A stretch of DNA of 64,000 nt, from the NCBI GenBank assembly GCA_035602605.1, contig DATNLZ010000043.1, forward strand, positions 1 to 64,000. The letters run 5' to 3'. Below the pieces are notes generated by a model. It did not search any database. It was not told the origin of the DNA and saw only the letters and a program-made list of their open reading frames with translations. Position 1 is the stretch's first letter; each line of letters starts with the position of its first letter. Origin of the DNA: DASQHY01 sp035602605 (GTDB taxonomy: Bacteria; Acidobacteriota; Terriglobia; Acidiferrales; UBA7541). The translations under genes and the position numbers were made by a program. Shown in pieces: positions 35,362 to 43,223 of the stretch.

Positions 35362-36395
35362 CCAAGCCGCTGGGCGAACCAAGGCGGTCCCCGAGTCCCT
35401 CGAGGGCCATACATGCCAGTGAGTCTGGGGTAATACACACAGCCGGCAAAGTTTATTTGGTCGGCGCGGGACCCGGCGATCCCGACTTGCTTACGCTCAA
35501 AGCGCTGCGCGTGCTGCAAGCCGCGGACGTCGTCCTGCATGACGATCTGGTCGCGCCCAAAATCCTCGCACTGGCTCCCAGCAGCTCAACGGTTCACAAC
35601 GTGGGAAAACGCTGCGGCCGCAAGACCATGTCCCAGGATGAAATTCATACCCGCATGATTGATGCAGCGCGCGGCGGTAACACCGTCGTTCGTTTGAAGG
35701 GCGGAGATCCCACGATTTTCGGGAGGGTCGGAGAGGAATTGCAGGCTCTGCAAGCTTCTGGTGTTGAGTGCGAAATGATACCAGGGGTGACTTCCGCGTT
35801 CGCAGCCGCGGCGGCCGCGCAAATTCCACTCACCGATAGGCGCTGGGCTTCGCGCATCGTATTTTTGACCGGACACCGTTGCGGCACCGGACCCGACAAT
35901 AGCCGGCTTGAGGGTATCACCAGCAATTCCACGGTCGTTATTTACATGCCGGGCGAAAGAATCGGACAAATCGCCGAGCAGCTCGCAGCATCCGGAATGG
36001 GTGCTGCGACGCCATGCCTGGTTGTCTCAGCGGCTTCGACTTCGCGGCAACAAATGTATCGCCTGAGGCTCGATGAGTTACCAAACGCGCCTCGCTGGCC
36101 CGCGCCAGCAGTTCTTATCGTGGGTGAAGTGGTCCAGCAATCAACAGTAGCCTCTCGGAAACCTAACCAGCAAAACCAGCGGCCCGAATTCGCAACGACA
36201 CAAAACAGAACGATCCAAAACCAATTGCCGAGGTTCGCGATGATACAAAACGAATTGCCCGAATTTGCCGCCCGACCATACAAAACCACGCAAACTAAAC
36301 CGCCTAAGCCTGCCCCCGGACAACATTCAGTTCAGAGGGTGGTGGCCATTTGGCGGCGGCTCATGTGGAACTTCGCGGAGGCGTGGTACGGGTGA
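35358..36395 (+). CDS. cobA: Uroporphyrinogen-III C-methyltransferase with an unusual Asn/Gln-rich tail
   Basis: Residues about 30-265 are a full SUMT: VYLVGAGPGDPDLLTLKAL, the VRLKGGDPTIFGR loop and IPGVTSAFAAAA. It methylates uroporphyrinogen III twice with S-adenosylmethionine to give precorrin-2 for siroheme. After the normal end (around VLIVGEVV), some 75 residues of low-complexity sequence follow with a loose repeat, QRPEFA / NQLPRFA / NELPEFA, and Lys/Pro-rich segments. This tail is not part of the enzyme family and may be a recent duplication. Confidence 0.9.
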   Translation: MTKPLGEPRRSPSPSRAIHASESGVIHTAGKVYLVGAGPGDPDLLTLKALRVLQAADVVLHDDLVAPKILALAPSSSTVHNVGKRCGRKTMSQDEIHTRMIDAARGGNTVVRLKGGDPTIFGRVGEELQALQASGVECEMIPGVTSAFAAAAAAQIPLTDRRWASRIVFLTGHRCGTGPDNSRLEGITSNSTVVIYMPGERIGQIAEQLAASGMGAATPCLVVSAASTSRQQMYRLRLDELPNAPRWPAPAVLIVGEVVQQSTVASRKPNQQNQRPEFATTQNRTIQNQLPRFAMIQNELPEFAARPYKTTQTKPPKPAPGQHSVQRVVAIWRRLMWNFAEAWYG

Positions 36396-36460
36396 CAGCG
36401 TTGCCGCAACCATTGTAAACTTGCGCTTACATGCCGATGCGTTCATTCGGCAGGAGCGCA

Positions 36461-36682
36461 ATGCCCATTTACGAATATATTTGTCAAGATTGCGGAAACG
36501 CCTACGAGCAGCTGGTCATGTCCAAGTCATCGAAGATCGCCTGCCCACAATGTGACAGTGGCCGCCACACCTTGAAGCTTTCCGTTTTCAGCGCGTCCGG
36601 CAATTCCGCAAAATCAAATGGCCAATCATTTGGTTCCAGCCGCGGCTGTGGCTGCACACCAAAAACCTGCGGCTGCCACTGA
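36461..36682 (+). CDS. FmdB-family zinc ribbon protein
   Basis: A 73-residue protein that starts MPIYEYICQDCG, the signature of the FmdB putative regulatory proteins, with CxxC pairs at about residues 8-11 and 28-31. The tail is glycine- and cysteine-rich (CGCTPKTCGCH). An in-frame ATG at 36431 exists, but ATG 36461, preceded by AGGAG, gives the family start. Role unknown. Confidence 0.85.
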   Translation: MPIYEYICQDCGNAYEQLVMSKSSKIACPQCDSGRHTLKLSVFSASGNSAKSNGQSFGSSRGCGCTPKTCGCH

Positions 36683-36759
36683 GGATAGCCCAGCCCTCGG
36701 TACAAACCTGAAATGTGCTGCGTGTTTCCGCGGGATGTCGCCGCGCAATGGCGCTGCCC

Positions 36760-37410
36760 TCAGCGGATGTAGTTCCGAACGTATTCCGGCAGGTGGACCT
36801 CGGGCAAACCGCGAGGGTCGGTGACCGGCTCGGACGGCTTTAGGCGCAATGGCAGGACACCAGCCCACACCGGAAGTTGGTAGTCCCCGTCGTCGTCGAT
36901 GGGAGGCCCGCTGCGAATTTTTGCGGAGACTTCTTCGAGCGGCAGCGACAGTACCGTAGTGGCCCTCAATTCCTGGTCGCTCGGCTTGCGAACGTCCCTC
37001 CACCGTCCGCGTAAGACATGTTCGGTAAAGGCCTGCAAGGCTTTCCCTTTTCCCTGCGTATCCTCAACGAGCCGGGCGGTCCCCAGGATGACTACCGAGC
37101 GATAATTCATCGAGTGGTGGAACGCGGACCGGGCCAAAACCAATCCGTCAAGCAAAGTTATGGTTACGCAGACCTGCACTCCCGCGGCGAGAGTTCGCAG
37201 CATACGGCTGGCCGCTGAGCCATGCATGTAAAGCGTGTCGCCGTCTCGACCGTAGCCGGTGGGAATAACGTAGGGCTGGCCATCGACCACGAACCCAACA
37301 TGGCAAAGAAACGCTTCGTCCAGGATCGGGTAGATTGTTTCGCGATCATAAGCGCCGCGTTTAGGCAGACGTCTGACTTGCGTCCGCTCGGTCGGATTGA
37401 ATTGGCTCAT
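36760..37410 (-). CDS. Pyridoxamine 5'-phosphate oxidase-like FMN-binding protein
   Basis: A 216-residue flavin-reductase-like protein of the group near NimA and Pyridox_ox_2. It has the fold start TERTQVRRLPKRGAYDRETI, HVGFVVDGQPYVIPTGYG, LYMHGSAASRML and FHHSMNYRSVVILGTARLV, typical of this group. It probably binds FMN, and its reaction is unknown. The frame extends to 37509, but ATG 37410 gives the usual beginning. It converges with the fmdB gene and shares its strand with the peptidase gene. Confidence 0.8.
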   Translation of the reverse strand: MSQFNPTERTQVRRLPKRGAYDRETIYPILDEAFLCHVGFVVDGQPYVIPTGYGRDGDTLYMHGSAASRMLRTLAAGVQVCVTITLLDGLVLARSAFHHSMNYRSVVILGTARLVEDTQGKGKALQAFTEHVLRGRWRDVRKPSDQELRATTVLSLPLEEVSAKIRSGPPIDDDGDYQLPVWAGVLPLRLKPSEPVTDPRGLPEVHLPEYVRNYIR

Positions 37411-37521
37411 GACTTGAGGATAGGCGTGCGCCCGGTACGTCACAAGAGCCAATCTGGACGGGGCGACCGGCGATGAGATCGCAACATGCTCCCGGCCAGA
37501 TACGAGCATCCGATGGCACTT

Positions 37522-40341
37522 CTAGTTCAGTCTTGGCCTGCTGCGCGCGACGCGCATCCCCATGTACTCCAAGACCGGCGTGCAGGTGGATCTCGAATCC
37601 GCTGGGCAATGGGCACTGCCGCCAACAGCTTTGCCGGACCCATCGCGCCGGACCACCCATTCCGCAACGTTTCCGCCAAGATCGTAAATGGGCTCTTCCT
37701 CCTCTCCGCCCTGGCCGCGGAAATTGCCCACTTCTTTCAGCAGCGCAGCGTTGCCCCCCAGCTCAGCCGCTTTCTTGGTTAGCATCGCGGCATCGTCCGG
37801 ATTCAAAGCGTATCCCGCCCAGTAATCGAGCGTGTTTTCGTGGTCGCGATTTTCGTAAAGTGAAGCCACTTCGCTTTCGCCCGGGATGCGCCAACCCTCA
37901 CCGGTCAGCTTGCTGAGCCAGGCAGCGTACGCTTTAGCAGTTGCGAACGTAATGCCACTGGCCGGATAATTCTCCGTCCCCGGATCGATTTTGTAACCCT
38001 TATCGAATTCCGCGTACTGCGATCGCGTCACTTCAAAACGCCCAATTTCAAGCTCATCGCGTTTTACAACTTCGGGAATAAGAACCGCGAGGGCGCTGCG
38101 ATGGTTCTCGGCGCCGCCAGCCTTGTTCTCGCGTGATTTGTTCGGGTAATAACCCGTGCCATAGAGCGAACCGCGGCGCTGTACCCGCAGACGCTTGAGG
38201 CGTGCGCCGAGCGGCGAATCTTCTTTCAACGCCGCATTCGCGGCTTTCTCATTCTTGAACAAATAGCGATCGAACCATGCGATCTCTTCCTCGACCTTGC
38301 GCATTTGATGGGTCAGTTTGAGCGGCCCGTGGGGCTCCCCCGGAAATAAAACAAAGCGTACCGGAACCTTATCGTAGTACTGCAAGGCGCGGAAGAACGT
38401 CCAACTCTGCGCCGTGGGCACATTGCGGTCGGTGGTGCCATGGAAAATCAGCGTAGGCGTGCGGACGCGATCCATCTTGAATAGCGGCGATTTGCGAATA
38501 TAAAGTTCCGGATCTTCGAGAGGCGATTTGCCGAAATAGTAAGAGTCGAAAGATTCGCCGAAGTCGACGTTGCCCCAGTCGCTAATCCATTCGATGTCCC
38601 CGGCGCCCACGGACGCCGCTTTGTACCGCGCGGGATTGGCAATCATCAAGCTCACCGAAAGTATCGAGCCATTCGACCAGCCGATCGTGCCAATGCGCTC
38701 GGGATCTACTTTGCCTTGGGCGACCAGCGCATCCACACCCTTCTCGATATCCGGTGTTTCGAGGTCGTAATACTTGCCACAGCAAATCGACTCGACCCAC
38801 GGCAAGCCGTAGTTGCCGCTCCCGTGATAATTCGGGCGCAGTACGAATGCGCCGCGCTGGGTAATCAGATTGACAGGATGAGCCCAGCCTTCGTCCCAGG
38901 CATCCATGTCCACACCGCTCGGCCCACCATGAATATTCAGCACCAGAGGATATTTTTTGCCCGGTTCATAGTTCTCGGGATAGTAGAGAATGCCTTGCAC
39001 CTCTTCTTCCTGCGAGCCCGTCCATCGAATGACCTCTGTTTTCGCAAACGTCCGTGCCGGGGCCAGCGAAGAATTGAGCGTGGTTATTTGGACTGGCGAA
39101 CTGATGTGCGTTCCTTCCAGTTGCGAGCGATACCATTGGGGCATCTTGCTGGCTGTCGAATACTCGTAGACCAGCGTTCTACCGTCATCGCTTACCGTCA
39201 GGGAGCGGATATTACGGGCATGCTCGCCTTCGAGAGGGACCCGCCGCCAAGTGCTGCGTGCACCGCTTCTGGACATGAGGTAACGGGCCGGCTGGCATCG
39301 CGCGCCAGCCGCCAGCAAAGCGATGAAGCCGTCCGGTGTGCTTGCAAAACCAAAGCTTAGACCATTTTCCCAATCGAGATTTACCGGTGTGATCGAGCTT
39401 GCCGCAATGTCGTAAAAATAAAGTCTCTGAATCGTGGCGGTCATAAAGCGCGGATCATTCGAAAACGGAGCGATGGCGTAGAACCCGGTATTGTCAGGGG
39501 CCCACGCAAAGGCTCGCGGGAAGACGCGGCCATCGACAAAACTTTGGGTCTCCTTCCCGTTGGCCAAACTATGAATGAAAACGGCATGAGGAACCTTTTG
39601 GTCCCACGCATGATGCAGGCTGCGTTCATGGGAGGCCACGACGTATTGAGCGTCTCGCGAAACGGCCCAGGTGCCGATCCAATCCTGGTTATTGGTCAAG
39701 CGGGTAAGCTTTCCGCCCTGCAGCGCAATTTTAAAAAGCCGAACAGGCGCGGTGTGCGGAACATCCTCGACAATCTGTGAATCGTCTTTCCTTTTTTTGA
39801 TTTCCTGATCATACCAGGTCGGATCTTCTTCGGCGCTGTAGATGATTGTGTCGCTATCGAGCCACTCGAAACGCTTTACGCCGCGCACCAGTTCGGTCAG
39901 CGGCCAAGCCTCGCCGCCGTGCGCGTTGATGAGCCAGATTTGCGTCGGGGCGAGCTCCGGCTTGGGCTGCGGGCGTGGGCGGGTGCTCAGAAACGCGATG
40001 AGCTCGCCGTTGGGCGACCATCGAGGCTGTGCATTGGTGTCCGCACCACGCGTGAGCGGAATTTCCTTTTTCTCGGTGAGGCTGGTGAGCACCAGGTTGG
40101 AAACGCGCAAGTCCTTTTCTTTGTCGCCGGTATCCTTGACCCAGACCGCCCATTTTGCGTCTGGTGAGATTCGGAACTGGCTCGCGGTTTCGCTGAAGAT
40201 AATATCCTCGGCCTTCCACGGACCTGGCTTGGCGGCAGGTGGTGAAGCGCTATCGTCCGGCTTGGACGCGGTGCAAATTCCGCACACCAGGAAACCGAGG
40301 CAGGCTACCACGACCGCACCGCGCAAACATTCCATCCGCAT
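37522..40341 (-). CDS. Secreted prolyl oligopeptidase (S9) fused to a SUMF1/FGE-like domain
   Basis: A 939-residue exported protein. The signal sequence is residues 3-25. Residues about 30-430 form a WD40-like propeller with TolB-like repeats (SPNGELIAFLSTRP). Residues about 440-690 are the S9 alpha/beta hydrolase: Ser in GWSNGSILS, Asp in HGTTDRNVP, His in FPGEPHGPLK. Residues about 740-939 match the formylglycine-generating/SUMF1 family (FEVTRSQYAEF, ASGITFATAKAYAAWLSK, DLGGNVAEWV, EYMGMRVARS). The active-site cysteines of true FGE are not evident. ATG 40341 is preferred to the upstream GTG because GAGG sits 8 bases before it. Confidence 0.85.
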   Translation of the reverse strand: MRMECLRGAVVVACLGFLVCGICTASKPDDSASPPAAKPGPWKAEDIIFSETASQFRISPDAKWAVWVKDTGDKEKDLRVSNLVLTSLTEKKEIPLTRGADTNAQPRWSPNGELIAFLSTRPRPQPKPELAPTQIWLINAHGGEAWPLTELVRGVKRFEWLDSDTIIYSAEEDPTWYDQEIKKRKDDSQIVEDVPHTAPVRLFKIALQGGKLTRLTNNQDWIGTWAVSRDAQYVVASHERSLHHAWDQKVPHAVFIHSLANGKETQSFVDGRVFPRAFAWAPDNTGFYAIAPFSNDPRFMTATIQRLYFYDIAASSITPVNLDWENGLSFGFASTPDGFIALLAAGARCQPARYLMSRSGARSTWRRVPLEGEHARNIRSLTVSDDGRTLVYEYSTASKMPQWYRSQLEGTHISSPVQITTLNSSLAPARTFAKTEVIRWTGSQEEEVQGILYYPENYEPGKKYPLVLNIHGGPSGVDMDAWDEGWAHPVNLITQRGAFVLRPNYHGSGNYGLPWVESICCGKYYDLETPDIEKGVDALVAQGKVDPERIGTIGWSNGSILSVSLMIANPARYKAASVGAGDIEWISDWGNVDFGESFDSYYFGKSPLEDPELYIRKSPLFKMDRVRTPTLIFHGTTDRNVPTAQSWTFFRALQYYDKVPVRFVLFPGEPHGPLKLTHQMRKVEEEIAWFDRYLFKNEKAANAALKEDSPLGARLKRLRVQRRGSLYGTGYYPNKSRENKAGGAENHRSALAVLIPEVVKRDELEIGRFEVTRSQYAEFDKGYKIDPGTENYPASGITFATAKAYAAWLSKLTGEGWRIPGESEVASLYENRDHENTLDYWAGYALNPDDAAMLTKKAAELGGNAALLKEVGNFRGQGGEEEEPIYDLGGNVAEWVVRRDGSGKAVGGSAHCPADSRSTCTPVLEYMGMRVARSRPRLN

Positions 40342-40557
40342 TACGCTCACCTCGTTAAAAAAAATCTTGATGCTTCTGTAATTATTTTGTCCCCCATGCC
40401 GGGAAAACCGCGCGGCAAAGCATAGACCAATTGACCGGCATTGTGAACCGTGCTATCGGAACTCATTTGCCGCTCATCGCATGGCCGTCAAGTTGGCGCG
40501 CAAGGTATACAGTTGCACTGCAGCGCGAAGGGCCCAACTTAGATTCCAGGAGTTTCC

Positions 40558-41517
40558 GTGGACACCTTTCCTAAGGCCACGAACATCCAGCTTCCGGCCC
40601 GCCATGGTGATCCGGGCATAACACTTTCCGTGCACCAGCAGGGCGCCGGATTCCCCGTGGTTTTGCTTCACGGTTTTCCGGATCTTGCGATTACTTGGCG
40701 CCATCAGTTTCCAGCGCTGGCGCAAGCTGGTTTTCGCGCCATGGCACCCGACCAGCGAGGATTCGGCGCAAGCGACAAACCGGAGAAGATCGCAGACTAC
40801 GACCTCATCGATTTGACCGGCGACACGGTTGGTCTGCTAGACACGCTGGGGGGCGAGAAGGCAGTGTTCGCCGGCCATGACTGGGGAGGCGTCCTAGCGT
40901 GGGCGATGGCCGTACTGCATCCCGAGCGCACTGCGGGGGTGATTGGAGTCTGCACTCCGTACATGGCCTTACCAGGAATAAACATCATCCGCGCCGCTTT
41001 CGGCCAAGATGACGCTGCGCATTACATCGTCTGGTTCCAAAAGCCCGGAGTAGCTGAAGCTGTGCTCGACCGGCAAGCGCGAGTTTGTTTTGAAAAACTG
41101 ATGCGCCGCAACATCCCTCCCGGAGACGTGAAAAACCGTCCAGATATGAACCCCTTCCGCCGGTTGCCGGAGATGCCTCTTTATGGAGAGCCCCTGGTTT
41201 CCGGGGATGTGCTTGCGGTTTACGCGGAAACATTTGCGCGAACCGGCTTCCGCGGTGGAATCAATTGGTATCGCAACATTGACCGTAATTTGGAGCTCGT
41301 CCCCGACATGGGGAAAAAGGCGTTAAAACTCCCGTGCTTGATGCTGACCGCGGAGTGGGATTTCGCGCTGCCTCCGCGGCTGGCCGCGGGAATGCCTGAG
41401 CTACGCTCAGATCTCGAAATGCACATGATCGTGAAGGCCGGGCACTGGGTGCACCAGGAATTTCCTGATGAAGTCAATCGGCTGATGATCGATTGGTTGC
41501 GGCCCCGATTTTTGTGA
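40558..41517 (+). CDS. Alpha/beta hydrolase, soluble epoxide hydrolase-like
   Basis: A 319-residue hydrolase. It has the oxyanion motif HGFPD, the nucleophile elbow GHDWGGVLAW with Asp as nucleophile, a cap region with the lid tyrosines typical of epoxide hydrolases (NWYRN), and the catalytic His in AGHWVHQE. The charge-relay acid is in TAEWDFALP. Epoxide hydrolysis is likely, but haloalkane dehalogenases share the Asp nucleophile. GTG 40558 has AGGAG 5 bases upstream. Confidence 0.82.
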   Translation: MDTFPKATNIQLPARHGDPGITLSVHQQGAGFPVVLLHGFPDLAITWRHQFPALAQAGFRAMAPDQRGFGASDKPEKIADYDLIDLTGDTVGLLDTLGGEKAVFAGHDWGGVLAWAMAVLHPERTAGVIGVCTPYMALPGINIIRAAFGQDDAAHYIVWFQKPGVAEAVLDRQARVCFEKLMRRNIPPGDVKNRPDMNPFRRLPEMPLYGEPLVSGDVLAVYAETFARTGFRGGINWYRNIDRNLELVPDMGKKALKLPCLMLTAEWDFALPPRLAAGMPELRSDLEMHMIVKAGHWVHQEFPDEVNRLMIDWLRPRFL

Positions 41518-41617
41518 GTGACTGCGAGTATTGACGCGTGGCATTGCGTCGCATACGATGCAACCGTTCGCGCGCGCGTGCGTTGAAAAACGCACCACTT
41601 TCAAGGAGTCGCATTCC

Positions 41618-43216
41618 ATGAAGAGCATTTGGCTTTGCCGAGGACCCATCTCGTCGACGATACTTTTACTGCTGGGTATGGCTTCAACACCTTCATCGGC
41701 GCAGCGGGCGCAGCAACGCCGGCCAACGCAGGCACCGATGGCGACCTCTGCGGAGACTCCCGAGAAAACTGAGAAGCCTAAAGAAGAAAAGAAAACCCCG
41801 GCTCCTCCGGAAGAAAAAACCTCGCAGACTAAACACTCGGTTCACATCGGCGGCCAAGAAATTAAGTACACGGCAACAGCTGGAACGATGCTGCTCAAGC
41901 TCGAGGACGGTACGCCGAGGGCAAGTATCTTCTATATCGCTTACACCCGCGATGATTCGACAGACATGGCGCATCGGCCCCTCACCTATACATTTAACGG
42001 CGGCCCGGGCTCGGCTTCGGTGTGGCTGCATCTCGGTGCATTTGGACCGCGCCGCGTGCAGATGGGCGATGTGGAAAATTTGCTACCTCCGCCGTATGGA
42101 CTGGTGGAGAACGAGCAATCGCTGCTCGACGTAACCGATTTACTTTTCATTGATCCGGTTGACACAGGTTACAGTCGGGCGGTTCCGGGCGTAGCGCCAC
42201 GTGAGTTCCATGGACTTGAAGAAGACGTTCAATCCGTCGGTGAATTCATACGCTTGTGGACAAGTCGAAATAAGCGTTGGGCCTCGCCAAAATTCCTAGC
42301 TGGCGAAAGCTATGGCACAACACGGGCCGCCGCTCTTTCGGGTTTTCTGCAAGAGCGCTATGGCATGTATCTGAATGGAATCGTGCTCATTTCCTCGATC
42401 CTCAATTTCCAGACAGCCGACTTCAACACCGGCAACGATATGCCCTACATTTTCTTTCTCCCGACCTACACGGCTATCGCCTGGTACCACAAGAAATTAC
42501 CGGCGGATTTGCAGGAAAGTTTGCAGAAAGCCATTGACCAGTCGCGACGATTCGCTCTGGGGGAATACACGCAGGCGCTGATGGCCGGGGACGATCTTCC
42601 GACTGCACAACGCGCCGAGACCGCCAAGAAGCTGGCGCGACTGACGGGATTATCCCCGGATTACATTGACCATGCCAATCTGCGTATACGTATCAACCGC
42701 TTCACGAAAGAACTGCTGCGTAACGAGCGCCAGACCGTCGGGCGCCTCGATGGACGCTTTACCGGCAATGACCTCGACGCGGCGGGCGAGTCCACCGAAT
42801 ACGACCCCAGTTATCCAGCGATTCAGGGTCCGTATACCGCAATGTTCAACGACTATGTGCGCAGCGAATTAAAATTCGAGAGCGATCTCGCGTATGAGGT
42901 GCTGACCGGACGCGTGCGCCCGTGGAGCTATGCTACATTCGAGAATCGGTATGTTAATGTTGCCGAGACCCTCCGCAGCGCAATGACCCAAAATCGCTTT
43001 CTGAAAGTGTTTGTCGGCAAAGGCTATTACGATCTGGCAACACCGTTTTTCGCCGCCGAATACACCTTCAATCACTTGGGACTCGAGCCGCCCCTCCGCA
43101 GCCACATTTCCACCGGCTATTACGAGGCCGGTCACATGATGTACATCCACCCGGCGTCATTCGCTAAGCTCAAGCAGGACATCGCGCAGTTCATTCACTC
43201 TAGTCTGGCGAAATGA
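41618..43216 (+). CDS. Secreted serine carboxypeptidase-like peptidase (S10 family)
   Basis: A 532-residue exported protein. ATG 41618 has AAGGAG 9 bases upstream and begins a signal sequence ending near SSAQ; a charged, lysine- and proline-rich linker follows (about residues 30-75). The S10 domain has FNGGPGSASVW, LFIDPVDTGYS, the nucleophile in GESYGTTRAA, the Asp in YYDLATPFFAAEY and the His in YEAGHMMY. It removes C-terminal residues from peptides at low pH. It lies directly before cstA (7 bases). Confidence 0.88.
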   Translation: MKSIWLCRGPISSTILLLLGMASTPSSAQRAQQRRPTQAPMATSAETPEKTEKPKEEKKTPAPPEEKTSQTKHSVHIGGQEIKYTATAGTMLLKLEDGTPRASIFYIAYTRDDSTDMAHRPLTYTFNGGPGSASVWLHLGAFGPRRVQMGDVENLLPPPYGLVENEQSLLDVTDLLFIDPVDTGYSRAVPGVAPREFHGLEEDVQSVGEFIRLWTSRNKRWASPKFLAGESYGTTRAAALSGFLQERYGMYLNGIVLISSILNFQTADFNTGNDMPYIFFLPTYTAIAWYHKKLPADLQESLQKAIDQSRRFALGEYTQALMAGDDLPTAQRAETAKKLARLTGLSPDYIDHANLRIRINRFTKELLRNERQTVGRLDGRFTGNDLDAAGESTEYDPSYPAIQGPYTAMFNDYVRSELKFESDLAYEVLTGRVRPWSYATFENRYVNVAETLRSAMTQNRFLKVFVGKGYYDLATPFFAAEYTFNHLGLEPPLRSHISTGYYEAGHMMYIHPASFAKLKQDIAQFIHSSLAK

Positions 43217-43223
43217 ATACCAG

